A stretch of DNA of 64,000 nt from Ferrimonas futtsuensis DSM 18154 (GTDB lineage Bacteria; Pseudomonadota; Gammaproteobacteria; Enterobacterales; Shewanellaceae). The translations under genes were made by a program, and so were the position numbers. The stretch spans positions 124,001-188,000 of the forward strand of contig NZ_AUGL01000006.1 in NCBI RefSeq assembly GCF_000422645.1, given 5' to 3'. Below are positions 16,917 through 24,604 of this stretch, one piece after another. The notes under the pieces were generated by a model. The model did not search any database, was not told where the DNA came from, and worked only from the letters and a program-made list of their open reading frames with translations. The stretch's first letter is position 1; every line of letters starts with the position of its first letter.

Positions 16917-18042
16917 GGTATTCGCGTTTCCTGACTATCTCACTTTTACCTTTACGCCTGAGCCGCTGATGCACTTGAAGGCGTTAGCCAAGATGGGTGT
17001 AAAGGTAAAGGATGAGCGCGGTATTTTGAGCCCGTTGGAGGCGTCTCGGCTGTTGGCTGACAGGTCAGGGCTTGAGTATTGCGAATCCGCAGGAATGGAT
17101 TACTTGGAGTCCTTGCAGTGCCTTTGTGAGCATGTGGGTTTCGACATGATTGATACCATTTGCCACGGCGAGATAGAGCGCTTTATCACTCGGGTGAATC
17201 ACCTTGTTACGGGTGACTTTGGTGGCTGTGAGTGGGAAATCAAGGATAACGGTTTCGGTCGCTTCCGATACGGCCACTCGGCCAACCTGTTGATTGAAGG
17301 GGTGCCGGTCGGTCTGGTGTGTTGGGGTGGCTCTAATCTGGGCTGCATGGTGTCTTTGACGGGTTCCGGGTGTCAGGCGGTTGATATGCAAGCGCTGTAT
17401 GCCCTGATTAAAGACATACCGGGCATCAAGATCACGCGATTGGATCTTGCTCACGACGATATCAAGGGCGCTCGGGGCTTCGATTGGGCCAAAGAAAAAG
17501 CTTTTGAAGGTGGTTTCCAGTTAGGGAACCGGGCGCCAAAGGTTCGCATTATTGAATCTGGTGAGCTTCGTAAAACGGGCGGTAAAAGGGCAGAGCAGCA
17601 AAAGTATTACTTTAAGGCTAATGGTGGGCGTACTTTGTATGTGGGCGCTCGTACCAGCGGCAAGATATACCGTTGCTACGAAAAGGGCTTGCAGATGGGT
17701 GAAACGAATTCCAAGTGGGTTCGTCACGAAGTCGAATTGCACGCTAAGGATCGTGATATCCCCTTAGAGGCGATTATCGAGCCAAGTAAATACTTTGCTG
17801 GTGCTTATCCTTGTATGGCTTTTCTGGCCACTGAGCAGAGCAAAATTAAGACGGGCCGTAAATTGGTCGGTGTCAGTTATCAAAAGGTGGTGCAACACGC
17901 TGCAAAACAGTTAGGGCGCACCATCAATATGATGAAACAAGTCGGACATTCAAGTGATGATATTATCGAGCGTTTAACTCGTCATTTGGATGAATTTGAA
18001 ATACCCAAGCGAATGAAGTTTGCTATTCAGGGTTCTGGTTAG
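16909..18042 (+). CDS. Phage replication initiation protein (Rep_trans/RstA-like)
   Basis: 377-residue rolling-circle replication initiator of the Rep_trans type, the functional counterpart of CTX phage RstA and coliphage gpII. Visible family landmarks are FAFPDYLTFTF at the N-terminus, IPGIKITRLDLAHDD in the middle, then GGRTLYVGARTSGKIYRCYEKG and WVRHEVELHAKDRDIPLEAI. ATG 16909 is chosen because it begins MSKVFAFPDYLTF; an upstream in-frame ATG would extend it by nine unlikely residues. It would nick the double-stranded form at an origin, probably in the intergenic region at 21.5-22.0 kb. Confidence 0.85.
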   Translation: MSKVFAFPDYLTFTFTPEPLMHLKALAKMGVKVKDERGILSPLEASRLLADRSGLEYCESAGMDYLESLQCLCEHVGFDMIDTICHGEIERFITRVNHLVTGDFGGCEWEIKDNGFGRFRYGHSANLLIEGVPVGLVCWGGSNLGCMVSLTGSGCQAVDMQALYALIKDIPGIKITRLDLAHDDIKGARGFDWAKEKAFEGGFQLGNRAPKVRIIESGELRKTGGKRAEQQKYYFKANGGRTLYVGARTSGKIYRCYEKGLQMGETNSKWVRHEVELHAKDRDIPLEAIIEPSKYFAGAYPCMAFLATEQSKIKTGRKLVGVSYQKVVQHAAKQLGRTINMMKQVGHSSDDIIERLTRHLDEFEIPKRMKFAIQGSG

Positions 18043-18062
18043 ATTTTAAGAGGGATATAACT

Positions 18063-18374
18063 ATGGGTTTAAAAGTTCTCGTTAGCTCTATTCGAGTTGG
18101 TGAAGGTGTTAGCTCTAAATCCGGCGTTGCCAAAGAATATAAGTTCGCCAATGTAAACTATTTGGTTCCGGCCAAAGATTACGTTAAGGGTGATCATAAT
18201 ATTCAGGCTCACGGTGTAGAGGAGAAGTCTGTTGCAATGGAACATGATTTGGCTTTGCTGAATCGCTTCCGTGCTGAGGTGCCTCGTATGCCAGCTATGG
18301 TTGATTTGGAGTTGTCCCCAGACCCTGAAAACCCAAGTCGCAATATCGTAACCGGGTTTCAGCTTGTCAAATAG
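18063..18374 (+). CDS. Phage single-stranded DNA-binding protein (gpV/RstB-like position)
   Basis: 103 residues, AGGG before the ATG, directly downstream of Rep. Size and position match the inovirus ssDNA-binding protein that coats progeny single strands before assembly. The sequence (KVLVSSIRVGEGVSSKSGVA, later VDLELSPDPENPSRNIVTGF) suggests an OB-fold-like beta protein. I recognise the role mainly from context; sequence identity to a named family is not certain. Confidence 0.65.
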   Translation: MGLKVLVSSIRVGEGVSSKSGVAKEYKFANVNYLVPAKDYVKGDHNIQAHGVEEKSVAMEHDLALLNRFRAEVPRMPAMVDLELSPDPENPSRNIVTGFQLVK

Positions 18375-18400
18375 TCTGGTTTCGGGCTGAGGGCTTGAAA

Positions 18401-18511
18401 ATGGAAGTAACTGCAATTCGCTTAGACGCTGACACATTCAATATGTTTCTTGCGTTTGCGTGTTCTCTCTTAATTATGGTTGGGTTTGGTTCAGGGCAGG
18501 GGTGGAAATAA
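18401..18511 (+). CDS. Tiny phage membrane protein (minor coat candidate)
   Basis: 36 residues with a hydrophobic segment NMFLAFACSLLIMVGFG, no signal peptide. It starts at ATG 18401 after GGGCTTGAAA, and its TAA overlaps the next ATG by one base. Size, single membrane span and position before the major coat gene fit a pVII/pIX-type minor coat protein (inference from context). Confidence 0.6.
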   Translation: MEVTAIRLDADTFNMFLAFACSLLIMVGFGSGQGWK

Positions 18512-18645
18512 TGCCAGCCGAATTTGACCTTGCAATATTCTCACAGTGGCTCGCGGTGTTTTTGGGCGGCTGTGGAATGACCGGATATGTATTCGGGTAC
18601 AAATTGGCGATTGCTCGCCGCTTTATTGAGTCAACAACATCATAA
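18511..18645 (+). CDS. Small phage membrane protein (minor coat candidate)
   Basis: 44 residues starting MPAEFDLAIFSQWLAVFLGG, with one membrane span (about residues 9-32) and a basic C-terminal end (LAIARRF). The start overlaps the preceding stop codon by one base, indicating coupling. Like its upstream neighbour it fits the pVII/pIX class by size and place only. Confidence 0.6.
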   Translation: MPAEFDLAIFSQWLAVFLGGCGMTGYVFGYKLAIARRFIESTTS

Positions 18646-18655
18646 GGATGATGCT

Positions 18656-18865
18656 ATGAAAAAGCGTAATATGGCCATTGTGGCCACTCTGGGTGCCTCT
18701 ACCGCTGTTCCAGCGTTTGCGGCTTTCGATTACACCTCTCTGACCACTGGTATCACTGAAGAAGTGGCCGCCGGTGCCGCCTTCGCCGGTCCCGCTGTTC
18801 TGGCGGTAATGGGTGCCATGCTGGGCATCAAGCTGGCTAAGCGCTTCTTCCGGGCTGCTACCTAA
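18656..18865 (+). CDS. Phage major coat protein (pVIII-like)
   Basis: 69-residue precursor. The signal peptide MKKRNMAIVATLGASTAVPAFA gives a mature protein of about 47 residues with an acidic N-terminal end (FDYTSLTTGITEEV), a hydrophobic centre and a basic C-terminus (KLAKRFFRAAT). This is the classic pVIII layout: the basic end faces the DNA and the acidic end the exterior. AAGGATG lies directly upstream. ATG 18656 is chosen over an upstream in-frame start because only it yields the signal peptide at the N-terminus. Confidence 0.9.
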   Translation: MKKRNMAIVATLGASTAVPAFAAFDYTSLTTGITEEVAAGAAFAGPAVLAVMGAMLGIKLAKRFFRAAT

Positions 18866-18888
18866 GCCAGTACAGGGAGGGCTGTATA

Positions 18889-20046
18889 ATGATTCGCTTT
18901 ATCGGGCTGCTTTGTGCAGCCCTTCCGCTTTTAGCGGTTTCATCTTCTGTGTCTGCTGCTGGTGGAGAATATTCACGATTTCATCTTAAAAATGGTTGGA
19001 TTTCATTTAAAGGTGCTTCTTCTGTCAGAAAAATGGCGGGAGATTTGCGGGGTTCTCCTTGTCAGCTTGATTTGTTGAGGGGAGAGGTTAGGGATGGTAG
19101 AAACAATAATGACGCTGAGCCAATGTCAGGCACCAAAAAAGATAATAGTACATGTCGAGTAACATTTAGTGTTAATGGAGGGGAGTATGTAGAAGAAGCT
19201 GATTTGTATATAGGTGAAGTTTGGGCCTGTCCTGATGGTGAGGATTACAATAATAACTCTGGCCAATGCGAAGCTCCTGTTTGCATACAAGGTGAGTTAG
19301 CTGCGGGTGCATTTGTTTATGATCCCAGCAATGGCTATATGTGTATTAGCAAGGCGGATAAGTTGTGTCGCGCTGAATGTGGCTCTGTATGCGTGAACCG
19401 CACAGGTGAAACAACTTGGGCACCTCTTGAGTTTACGGGCGCTGAATGCGCGCCAGGTGAACCGGGAGACCCTGGAACACCAGACCCCGGTGATGGTGGT
19501 GGTACAGACCCCGGTGGCGGTACAGACCCCGGTGATGGTGGTGGTACAGACCCCGGTGGCGGTACAGACCCCGGTGATGGATCAGGTGGCACTACAGACC
19601 CCGGTGATGGATCAGGTGGCACTACAGACCCCGGTGATGGTTCAGGTGGTACTACAGACCCCGGTGACGGCTCTGGTTCTGGCTCTGATAATTCCGATCT
19701 CATCGATGGTAGTGATATGCCCGGCAGTGGTCTGTATGAAACAGGCATGGAGGGCAGTAGGGAAGGGTATGAGGATGGATTGGGCAGCGTAGGGGATGAT
19801 CCTAATGTGTCAGGGATAGAGGATTTTGGTAATCAGGCGGGTTTTATGAATGCCATTAGTGGCGTGACCTCGATATTTGCCAATACTCAATGCGTTAATC
19901 CGAGGTATAACGGCTCGGCGGTCAGTGGCGAAATAGATTTGTGTGGTGCTGTAAATAAGGTCAGGCCGTTTTTATACATAGTCTTTGGGGTTATGGCGGC
20001 TTGGTTTTGCTACATGACCATTAATCAGACATTCAGAGAGGTGTAA
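18889..20046 (+). CDS. Phage adsorption protein (pIII-like) with Gly/Asp/Pro repeats
   Basis: 385 residues. Signal peptide at about 1-23 (FIGLLCAALPLLAVSSSVSA), a cysteine-rich N-terminal domain (C at CQLD, TCRV, ACPD, CEAPVC, LCRAECGSVC), then a flexible linker of TDPGDG-type repeats (about residues 195-265). The C-terminal domain ends in a membrane anchor FLYIVFGVMAAWFCYMTI. The plan N-domain, glycine-rich linker, C-domain, anchor is that of inovirus pIII, which binds the host pilus and TolA and caps the virion. The sequence is not close to coliphage pIII, so the receptor cannot be read off. Confidence 0.8.
   Translation: MIRFIGLLCAALPLLAVSSSVSAAGGEYSRFHLKNGWISFKGASSVRKMAGDLRGSPCQLDLLRGEVRDGRNNNDAEPMSGTKKDNSTCRVTFSVNGGEYVEEADLYIGEVWACPDGEDYNNNSGQCEAPVCIQGELAAGAFVYDPSNGYMCISKADKLCRAECGSVCVNRTGETTWAPLEFTGAECAPGEPGDPGTPDPGDGGGTDPGGGTDPGDGGGTDPGGGTDPGDGSGGTTDPGDGSGGTTDPGDGSGGTTDPGDGSGSGSDNSDLIDGSDMPGSGLYETGMEGSREGYEDGLGSVGDDPNVSGIEDFGNQAGFMNAISGVTSIFANTQCVNPRYNGSAVSGEIDLCGAVNKVRPFLYIVFGVMAAWFCYMTINQTFREV
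19485..19680 (+). repeat. Tandem repeats in the adsorption-protein linker
   Basis: Two identical 42-base units (19485-19568) are followed by two identical 30-base units (19569-19628), one 30-base variant (19629-19658) and a partial unit. Each starts CCCCGGTGA. All unit lengths are multiples of three, so copy-number change keeps the frame. Confidence 0.9.
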
Positions 20047-20048
20047 CC

Positions 20049-20387
20049 ATGCCAGCAATATTGGGTTTGCCAGCGTTAGCCGCTTTTATTGGCGCATTGC
20101 TGACGCGGATGGTGGCGGTGTTTTTCAGTGAAAAGCTGATTCGTATCGCCTATATACTTTCAGTGGCTGGGGTGTTGTATGCGGCGATGAAGGTGCTTGA
20201 TAATGCGGTAAGCGGTTATATAGGTGATTTACTGTCAGGTATGCCGCCCGAGGTCAGTTATTTGGGCATATTGATGCCGTCTAATACAGCCGCTTGTATA
20301 CAGGCTTGTATTGCCACTCAGTTTGCTTGCACTACTTATTCATTCGTAAACAAAGCAGTTCTGATTAAAATGAAGGCGGCCGGATAA
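20049..20387 (+). CDS. Phage pVI-like minor coat/assembly protein (DUF2523 type)
   Basis: 112 residues, three hydrophobic segments (LPALAAFIGALLTRMVAVFF, YILSVAGVLYAAMKVL and a C-terminal part with ACIQACIATQFACTTY). Size, hydrophobicity and position between the pIII-like gene and Zot match the DUF2523/pVI group of filamentous phages. It starts two bases after the preceding stop, and its TAA overlaps the zot ATG. Confidence 0.78.
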   Translation: MPAILGLPALAAFIGALLTRMVAVFFSEKLIRIAYILSVAGVLYAAMKVLDNAVSGYIGDLLSGMPPEVSYLGILMPSNTAACIQACIATQFACTTYSFVNKAVLIKMKAAG

Positions 20388-21532
20388 TGGCTCAGGTATT
20401 CATCGTTACGGGTAAACTGGGTTCTGGTAAATCGTTGGTGTGCGTCGGCAAGATACGGGATTATTTGAATCAGGGGCGCATGGTGGCGACGAATCTAGAC
20501 CTGTATTTGGAGAACTTAGTAAATCCGTTTGCTAAGAATACTCGTGTATATCGGGTGCCAGATAAGCCAGTGAGCGCGGATTTAATGGCATTGCCAACGC
20601 CTTATGAGGGTGAATACGACGAAAACAAAACGGGCCTGTTGGTTCTGGATGAGTGTGGTACATGGTTCAATTCGCGTAACTATAAGGATGCAGACAGGAA
20701 AGGGTTAAATGACTTGCTGTTGCATATCCGCAAGATGGGTTGGGATGTGATGCTCATCATTCAGCACTTTAAGATGCTGGACAGTCAGGCCCGTGAGGCG
20801 CTGGGGGAGCAGGTGGTGACGTGCCGGCGCTCTGATAGATTACCGATTCCGGGGCTAAGTTTTGTAGCCAGGGTGATTGGTTTTGAACTGAAGTTGCCCA
20901 AAATGCACCTTGCTGCGGTGACGTATGGTACGGGCATGGGGGCGATTAGGGTTGGTTCGTGGCTGTACCGGGGTGTGGAGCTTTATCGTGCTTATGACAC
21001 CCGGCAGATCTTCAGTGATGGGCGCTCGCCAGAGCGTGATGGGGTATGGGGGCTGGCATCGATGTTGCCGCCCAATTCAGTCTATGGGAGGTATACCAGT
21101 GAGAGCACTCACGCAAAACGATCTGCTCAACGAGCAGTCAATAGAATGGCTACCAGCGTTAAGGGCCGGGCTGCTTTTTTAGCGGGCCTGTTGTGTGCGT
21201 TCATTGCATGGCCGTTTTTAGGCTCGGCAGAGGAGCCAGCACAGCAGGCGCAGGTATTAACGGTGGGTGATGTATCAACTGATATAGAGCGGGAGGCTCC
21301 AAAGCATCCGCTTGATGGTGTTTGGATTACGGGCAGTGTTCGCACCAGTGACGGCTATGAGTATGTGTTTTATCGGGATTTGGATGCAGAGACAGTTAAA
21401 GTGTTTAATCCGCGCCATGAGGGATATATGGTCAGGGGTAATGACCCATTTAAAGCAACCTTGATAAAGGGGGGTAGGGCATATCGTATTTCTGATATTC
21501 CGTTTCATAATGCCGCCGCCGACCTGCCGTGA
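20387..21532 (+). CDS. zot: Zot-domain assembly ATPase (pI)
   Basis: 381 residues. N-terminal P-loop ATPase with Walker A TGKLGSGKS (residues 8-16), Walker B GLLVLDECGTWFNSR and a sensor-like LIIQHFKMLD. A single membrane span lies at about 261-277 (AAFLAGLLCAFIAWPFL), followed by a periplasmic domain of about 100 residues. This is the pI/Zot architecture: an inner-membrane motor that extrudes the filament. Zot of CTX phage was first described as a toxin, but the general role is assembly. No pIV gene follows, so the outer-membrane channel must come from the host. Confidence 0.92.
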   Translation: MAQVFIVTGKLGSGKSLVCVGKIRDYLNQGRMVATNLDLYLENLVNPFAKNTRVYRVPDKPVSADLMALPTPYEGEYDENKTGLLVLDECGTWFNSRNYKDADRKGLNDLLLHIRKMGWDVMLIIQHFKMLDSQAREALGEQVVTCRRSDRLPIPGLSFVARVIGFELKLPKMHLAAVTYGTGMGAIRVGSWLYRGVELYRAYDTRQIFSDGRSPERDGVWGLASMLPPNSVYGRYTSESTHAKRSAQRAVNRMATSVKGRAAFLAGLLCAFIAWPFLGSAEEPAQQAQVLTVGDVSTDIEREAPKHPLDGVWITGSVRTSDGYEYVFYRDLDAETVKVFNPRHEGYMVRGNDPFKATLIKGGRAYRISDIPFHNAAADLP

Positions 21533-22055
21533 GGTCAGTAGAAGGCGGCATAATTGGATTTATGCAGCATTGTGAAATATGATTTATTGAATTTATCGCG
21601 TTTAATTTAACCGAGATCACCAACCATAATTATTTCAATATGGCGCGGATATGTTTTAGAGTTTTTTATATTTTTTGAGAAACGGCGCTCACCGCTATTT
21701 GTCAGTAATAGTTGATGATGGCTCCGTTTATTCGCGCATTGATCAGTAATAGTCGTTAATGCCGATAATCCTATTTGTCGGCATTGTTCTTTCAGCCCTT
21801 TTTGTGTGTCCGGGCATCTTAAATGTGTGACCGGGTATCAAAGCGCGTTTGCTCACGGTCGCTGCTATTGGTGCGTTCAATAGCCTTGCCCAATGCTGAC
21901 CGGGCATCCTTATCCGGTCGGCTTGGCTGCGTCAGGGGCGTTGTTCGGTTGGCCGATTGCCCTCCTGCTAGGCCTTCGGGCTGGGTTGGCCCGCTGGGTT
22001 GATGAAGGGCGCAGCCCGCCCCCCGTTACTAATAGGGGGGGAATGAATCTTCCTC
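21533..22055. other. Phage intergenic region, probable replication origin
   Basis: 523 bases without a convincing gene. It holds an 11-base direct repeat TCAGTAATAGT (21702-21712 and 21743-21753), a hairpin TGCCGATAA / TTGTCGGCA (21760-21768, 21775-21783) and three copies of CCGGG(C/T)ATC (21810, 21831, 21900). A GC-rich stretch with further dyads lies at about 21970-22045. Position after the assembly gene and before the second regulator is where inoviruses keep their origin and packaging signals (inference). Confidence 0.55.
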
Positions 22056-22580
22056 CTAACTCTCCTTGTTGCTTTCGCGCTTAACGCTCCTGCTAAACCC
22101 TAGACGGTGAGAAACCAGAGGGCTTTTCTGAACCTTCTCTAAGGTCTGTATGCAGGTCTGTAGCTCTTCGATGATCGCTTGTCGCTCATCTTCATCCTGT
22201 AGGGCGTTAATCCGGTCGTTGGCTAGTTTGAGGTCGAGTTTCGCTGCGTCCTTTTCGTCACGCTCAAACCAGACCCATAACAGTTCGTCTGGGGTGAACT
22301 TGTGGCCAACGTAAGGTGTGATCAGTTTGCCGTCATGGTCAAAGCCAAAGCCTTTCCACGCTTTAGTGTTCGGTATGGCCCGGTTGCTCATTTCGATGAG
22401 CTTTTGAGCCATTAGCGGGAACTCTAGCCGCATCCAGCGCTTTACTGTGTGGGGCGAGACTCCAAACCAACGACCCGCAGCCTCTAAATCAATGCGTCCA
22501 GGTTGCTTAGGGTTCTGAAAATTTGAGATCACGAAGAAACGACAATCGGTATGATTCAGGGCGCTAACATTCTTTTTCAT
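22056..22580 (-). CDS. Phage HTH protein of DUF3653 type (second regulator)
   Basis: 174 residues. A helix-turn-helix at about residues 30-52 (DLEAAGRWFGVSPHTVKRWM) is followed by a conserved WKGFGFDHDGKLITP and a C-terminal coiled coil (KLANDRINALQDEDERQAII). This matches the DUF3653 phage proteins found in vibrio filamentous phages. It is encoded opposite to all structural genes and ends next to the putative origin. A role in repression or copy-number control is plausible but not shown. Confidence 0.7.
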   Translation of the reverse strand: MKKNVSALNHTDCRFFVISNFQNPKQPGRIDLEAAGRWFGVSPHTVKRWMRLEFPLMAQKLIEMSNRAIPNTKAWKGFGFDHDGKLITPYVGHKFTPDELLWVWFERDEKDAAKLDLKLANDRINALQDEDERQAIIEELQTCIQTLEKVQKSPLVSHRLGFSRSVKRESNKES

Positions 22581-22963
22581 GTGATACAGCTCTCACTTTT
22601 GGAGTTTCGTTAAGGTGTTTAGCGCGCCGGGGTGAAATGTACTCTTTCGACGGTTAGGTTGCATAGCCGACTTCAAACACTCAGAACGTAAGCTTTTGTA
22701 TTGCCTTTCTAAATGAGCAAATTGCTCTGTGCGTACAATGTATATTATGGTAAATGATATTTGAGAGTGACTGAACCACCTCGTTAGCCAGGTCTTCGCT
22801 GCTCAAACCATCACGGCCTCTATACGTCCGTCCCCCTTTTGGACTCTTCCTTTACATGAAACTTTGGCAGTCAACTTGATAATGCTCTGAAAACTAACGA
22901 TGTTAGAAAGACCTACCCAGGGAGTCGCGGTGTGGTCTCCGTCGTTAAAGGAATGAATAACAG
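22581..22963. other. Prophage right edge and upstream region of the AbgT gene
   Basis: The region holds the promoter side of the DUF3653 gene, a short hairpin GAGCAA / TTGCTC (22715-22727) abutting the right dif site, the dif site itself, and about 208 bases of host DNA before the transporter. No gene is seen; a short minus-strand frame here lacks a ribosome-binding site. Confidence 0.5.
22728..22755 (+). other. Right dif-like XerC/XerD site (prophage attR, host dif arm)
   Basis: XerC arm TGTGCGTACAA (8 of 11 match E. coli dif), centre TGTATA (exact), XerD arm TTATGGTAAAT (10 of 11). The XerD arm, expected to come from the host at this end, is the best-conserved arm of the two sites. Confidence 0.85.
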
Positions 22964-24502
22964 ATGAGCTCAAGCCCCAGTCGTGGCGGGTTAACCCGAG
23001 TCTTGGATGGCATCGAAACCGTCGGCAACAAACTGCCCGACCCGGCGATGCTGTTTCTAATTTTGATGGTGCTGGTGTGGGCGGTTTCCGCCGCACTGTC
23101 TAGCGTAAGCTTTACCGAAATCGATCCGCGCAGCGGCTCTGCGGTGGTGATCACCAACCTGCTTACCGCCGAAGCTTTGACCGCGTTCCTCACCAACCTG
23201 GTGGGCACCTTCACCGCATTCGCTCCTTTAGGCGTTGTGCTGGTGTCCATGCTGGGTGTAGGCGTGGCGGAGCACTCGGGTTTCATCAATACCGCCCTTA
23301 AAAAGATGCTCAAGGTGACGCCGGCAAAGCTGATCACCCCTGCCGTCGCCGTGGTGGGCATTGTCTCCCATACCGCCACCGACGCCGGTTATGTGGTGGT
23401 CATCCCGCTGGCCGGGGTTATCTTCTACGCCATGGGTCGCCACCCCATCGCCGGGATCATGGCGGCCTTCGCCGGAGTCTCAGGCGGCTTTTGCGCCAAC
23501 TTCATCCCCTCGGCCATCGATCCATTGCTGCAGTCCTTTACCGAAGCTGCGGCGCAGACCATTGACCCTGACATCAGCCTGAATCCGCTGAACAACTGGT
23601 TCTTTGCCGCTTCCTCGACCCTCCCTATCATTCTGATCATCTGGTACCTGACCGATAAGGTGATGGAACCTCGCCTGCTGAAGTCGACGCCGCTCAATGA
23701 CGACATCGAAGCGCCTGAGATGGACGGCATCACCGACCAGGAGAACCGCGCCTTTCGCTGGGCCAATGTATCCATGCTGATTGCCATGGCGCTGGTGGCT
23801 TTGGCCGCCTTTCCTGAAGACTCCACTCTGCGCGATGCCAACGGCTCCCTGGCCAGCTTCAGTGCTCCACTGATGAAGTCCATCGTCCCCCTCATCTTTA
23901 TCTTCTTCGTCATTCCCGGTGTGGTGTATGGCTATCTCAATGGCCAGTTTCACCGCTCTGCCGATGTCATCAAGGCGATGACCAAGTCCATGGAAGGCAT
24001 GGGCGCTTACATCGTCATGGCGTTTTTCTGTGCCCAGTTCATTGCCGCGTTCTCGGCGTCCAACCTCGGGGTGCTGATTGCGGTAAAAGGTGCGGCCTTC
24101 CTGGAAGCCTTGGGCATGCCTGCGACAGTCACCATTGTCGGACTGGTGATCCTGGTGGGCTTTGTGAACCTCTTTATGGGCAGCGCGTCCGCCAAATGGG
24201 CGCTCATCGGGCCGGTGCTGGTGCCCATGTTGATGCAGCTGAACATCTCGCCGGACCTGTCCCAGGCGGCCTATCGCATCGGGGATTCCTCCACCAATAT
24301 CATTACCCCGCTGATGCCCTACTTCCCTCTGGTGGTGGTCTACTGCCAAAAATATGTGAAGAGTACCGGCATTGGCACCCTGATTGCGGCCATGCTGCCC
24401 TACTCTATCGCTCTATTGGTTTGCTGGACGCTGTGGCTGTTGCTGTATTGGAGCTTCGGCCTGCCTTTGGGGCTGAACGCCAGCTACAGCTATGGGCTTT
24501 AA
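22964..24502 (+). CDS. AbgT family transporter
   Basis: 512-residue inner-membrane protein of the AbgT family (E. coli AbgT imports p-aminobenzoyl-glutamate; other members export sulfonamides). About 11-12 hydrophobic segments are visible, with family landmarks DGIETVGNKLPDPAMLF at the N-terminus, VSHTATDAGYVVVIPLAG, GRHPIAGIMAAFAGVSGGF and SASAKWALIGPVLVPMLM near the end. No abgA/abgB hydrolase genes are adjacent. It stands alone between dif and a terminator, so substrate and direction are not predictable. Confidence 0.9.
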   Translation: MSSSPSRGGLTRVLDGIETVGNKLPDPAMLFLILMVLVWAVSAALSSVSFTEIDPRSGSAVVITNLLTAEALTAFLTNLVGTFTAFAPLGVVLVSMLGVGVAEHSGFINTALKKMLKVTPAKLITPAVAVVGIVSHTATDAGYVVVIPLAGVIFYAMGRHPIAGIMAAFAGVSGGFCANFIPSAIDPLLQSFTEAAAQTIDPDISLNPLNNWFFAASSTLPIILIIWYLTDKVMEPRLLKSTPLNDDIEAPEMDGITDQENRAFRWANVSMLIAMALVALAAFPEDSTLRDANGSLASFSAPLMKSIVPLIFIFFVIPGVVYGYLNGQFHRSADVIKAMTKSMEGMGAYIVMAFFCAQFIAAFSASNLGVLIAVKGAAFLEALGMPATVTIVGLVILVGFVNLFMGSASAKWALIGPVLVPMLMQLNISPDLSQAAYRIGDSSTNIITPLMPYFPLVVVYCQKYVKSTGIGTLIAAMLPYSIALLVCWTLWLLLYWSFGLPLGLNASYSYGL

Positions 24503-24520
24503 ACTCAGTATCTGAAAGCG

Positions 24521-24558
24521 ACAGCCCGGTGGTGGATATCACCGGGCTGTTTTCTTTG
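24521..24558 (+). terminator. Rho-independent terminator after the AbgT gene
   Basis: Perfect ten-base stem ACAGCCCGGT / ACCGGGCTGT followed by TTTCTTT. Confidence 0.85.
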
Positions 24559-24604
24559 GAAAGCCTGTCTTTGCAAAGATGCCGGTGTCCCGTCGGTAGG
24601 TGGT

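Larger units (their letters stand above)
15898..22755 (+). mobile_element. Filamentous phage (inovirus) prophage integrated at dif
   Basis: About 6.9 kb of AT-richer DNA bounded by two dif-like sites. Gene order is: regulator (minus strand), two small genes, Rep, ssDNA-binding protein, two tiny membrane proteins, major coat, adsorption protein, pVI-like protein, Zot/pI, intergenic region, second regulator (minus strand). This is the modular order of Vibrio-type inoviruses (replication, structure, assembly). It has no integrase and no pIV secretin gene, so use of host XerC/XerD and a host secretin is inferred. All morphogenesis genes are intact, so the element may be active. Confidence 0.9.

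Noticed and set aside
19335-19748. Proline/serine-rich minus-strand frame of 137 codons
   Set aside because: Direct antisense product of the tandem repeats in the adsorption-protein gene.
21893-22084. 63-codon plus-strand reading frame in the phage intergenic region
   Set aside because: No ribosome-binding site, GC-rich low-quality composition, overlaps the DUF3653 gene and the repeat-bearing origin region.
22803-23096. Minus-strand frame of 97 codons upstream of and overlapping the AbgT gene
   Set aside because: No ribosome-binding site and mostly antisense to the transporter start.
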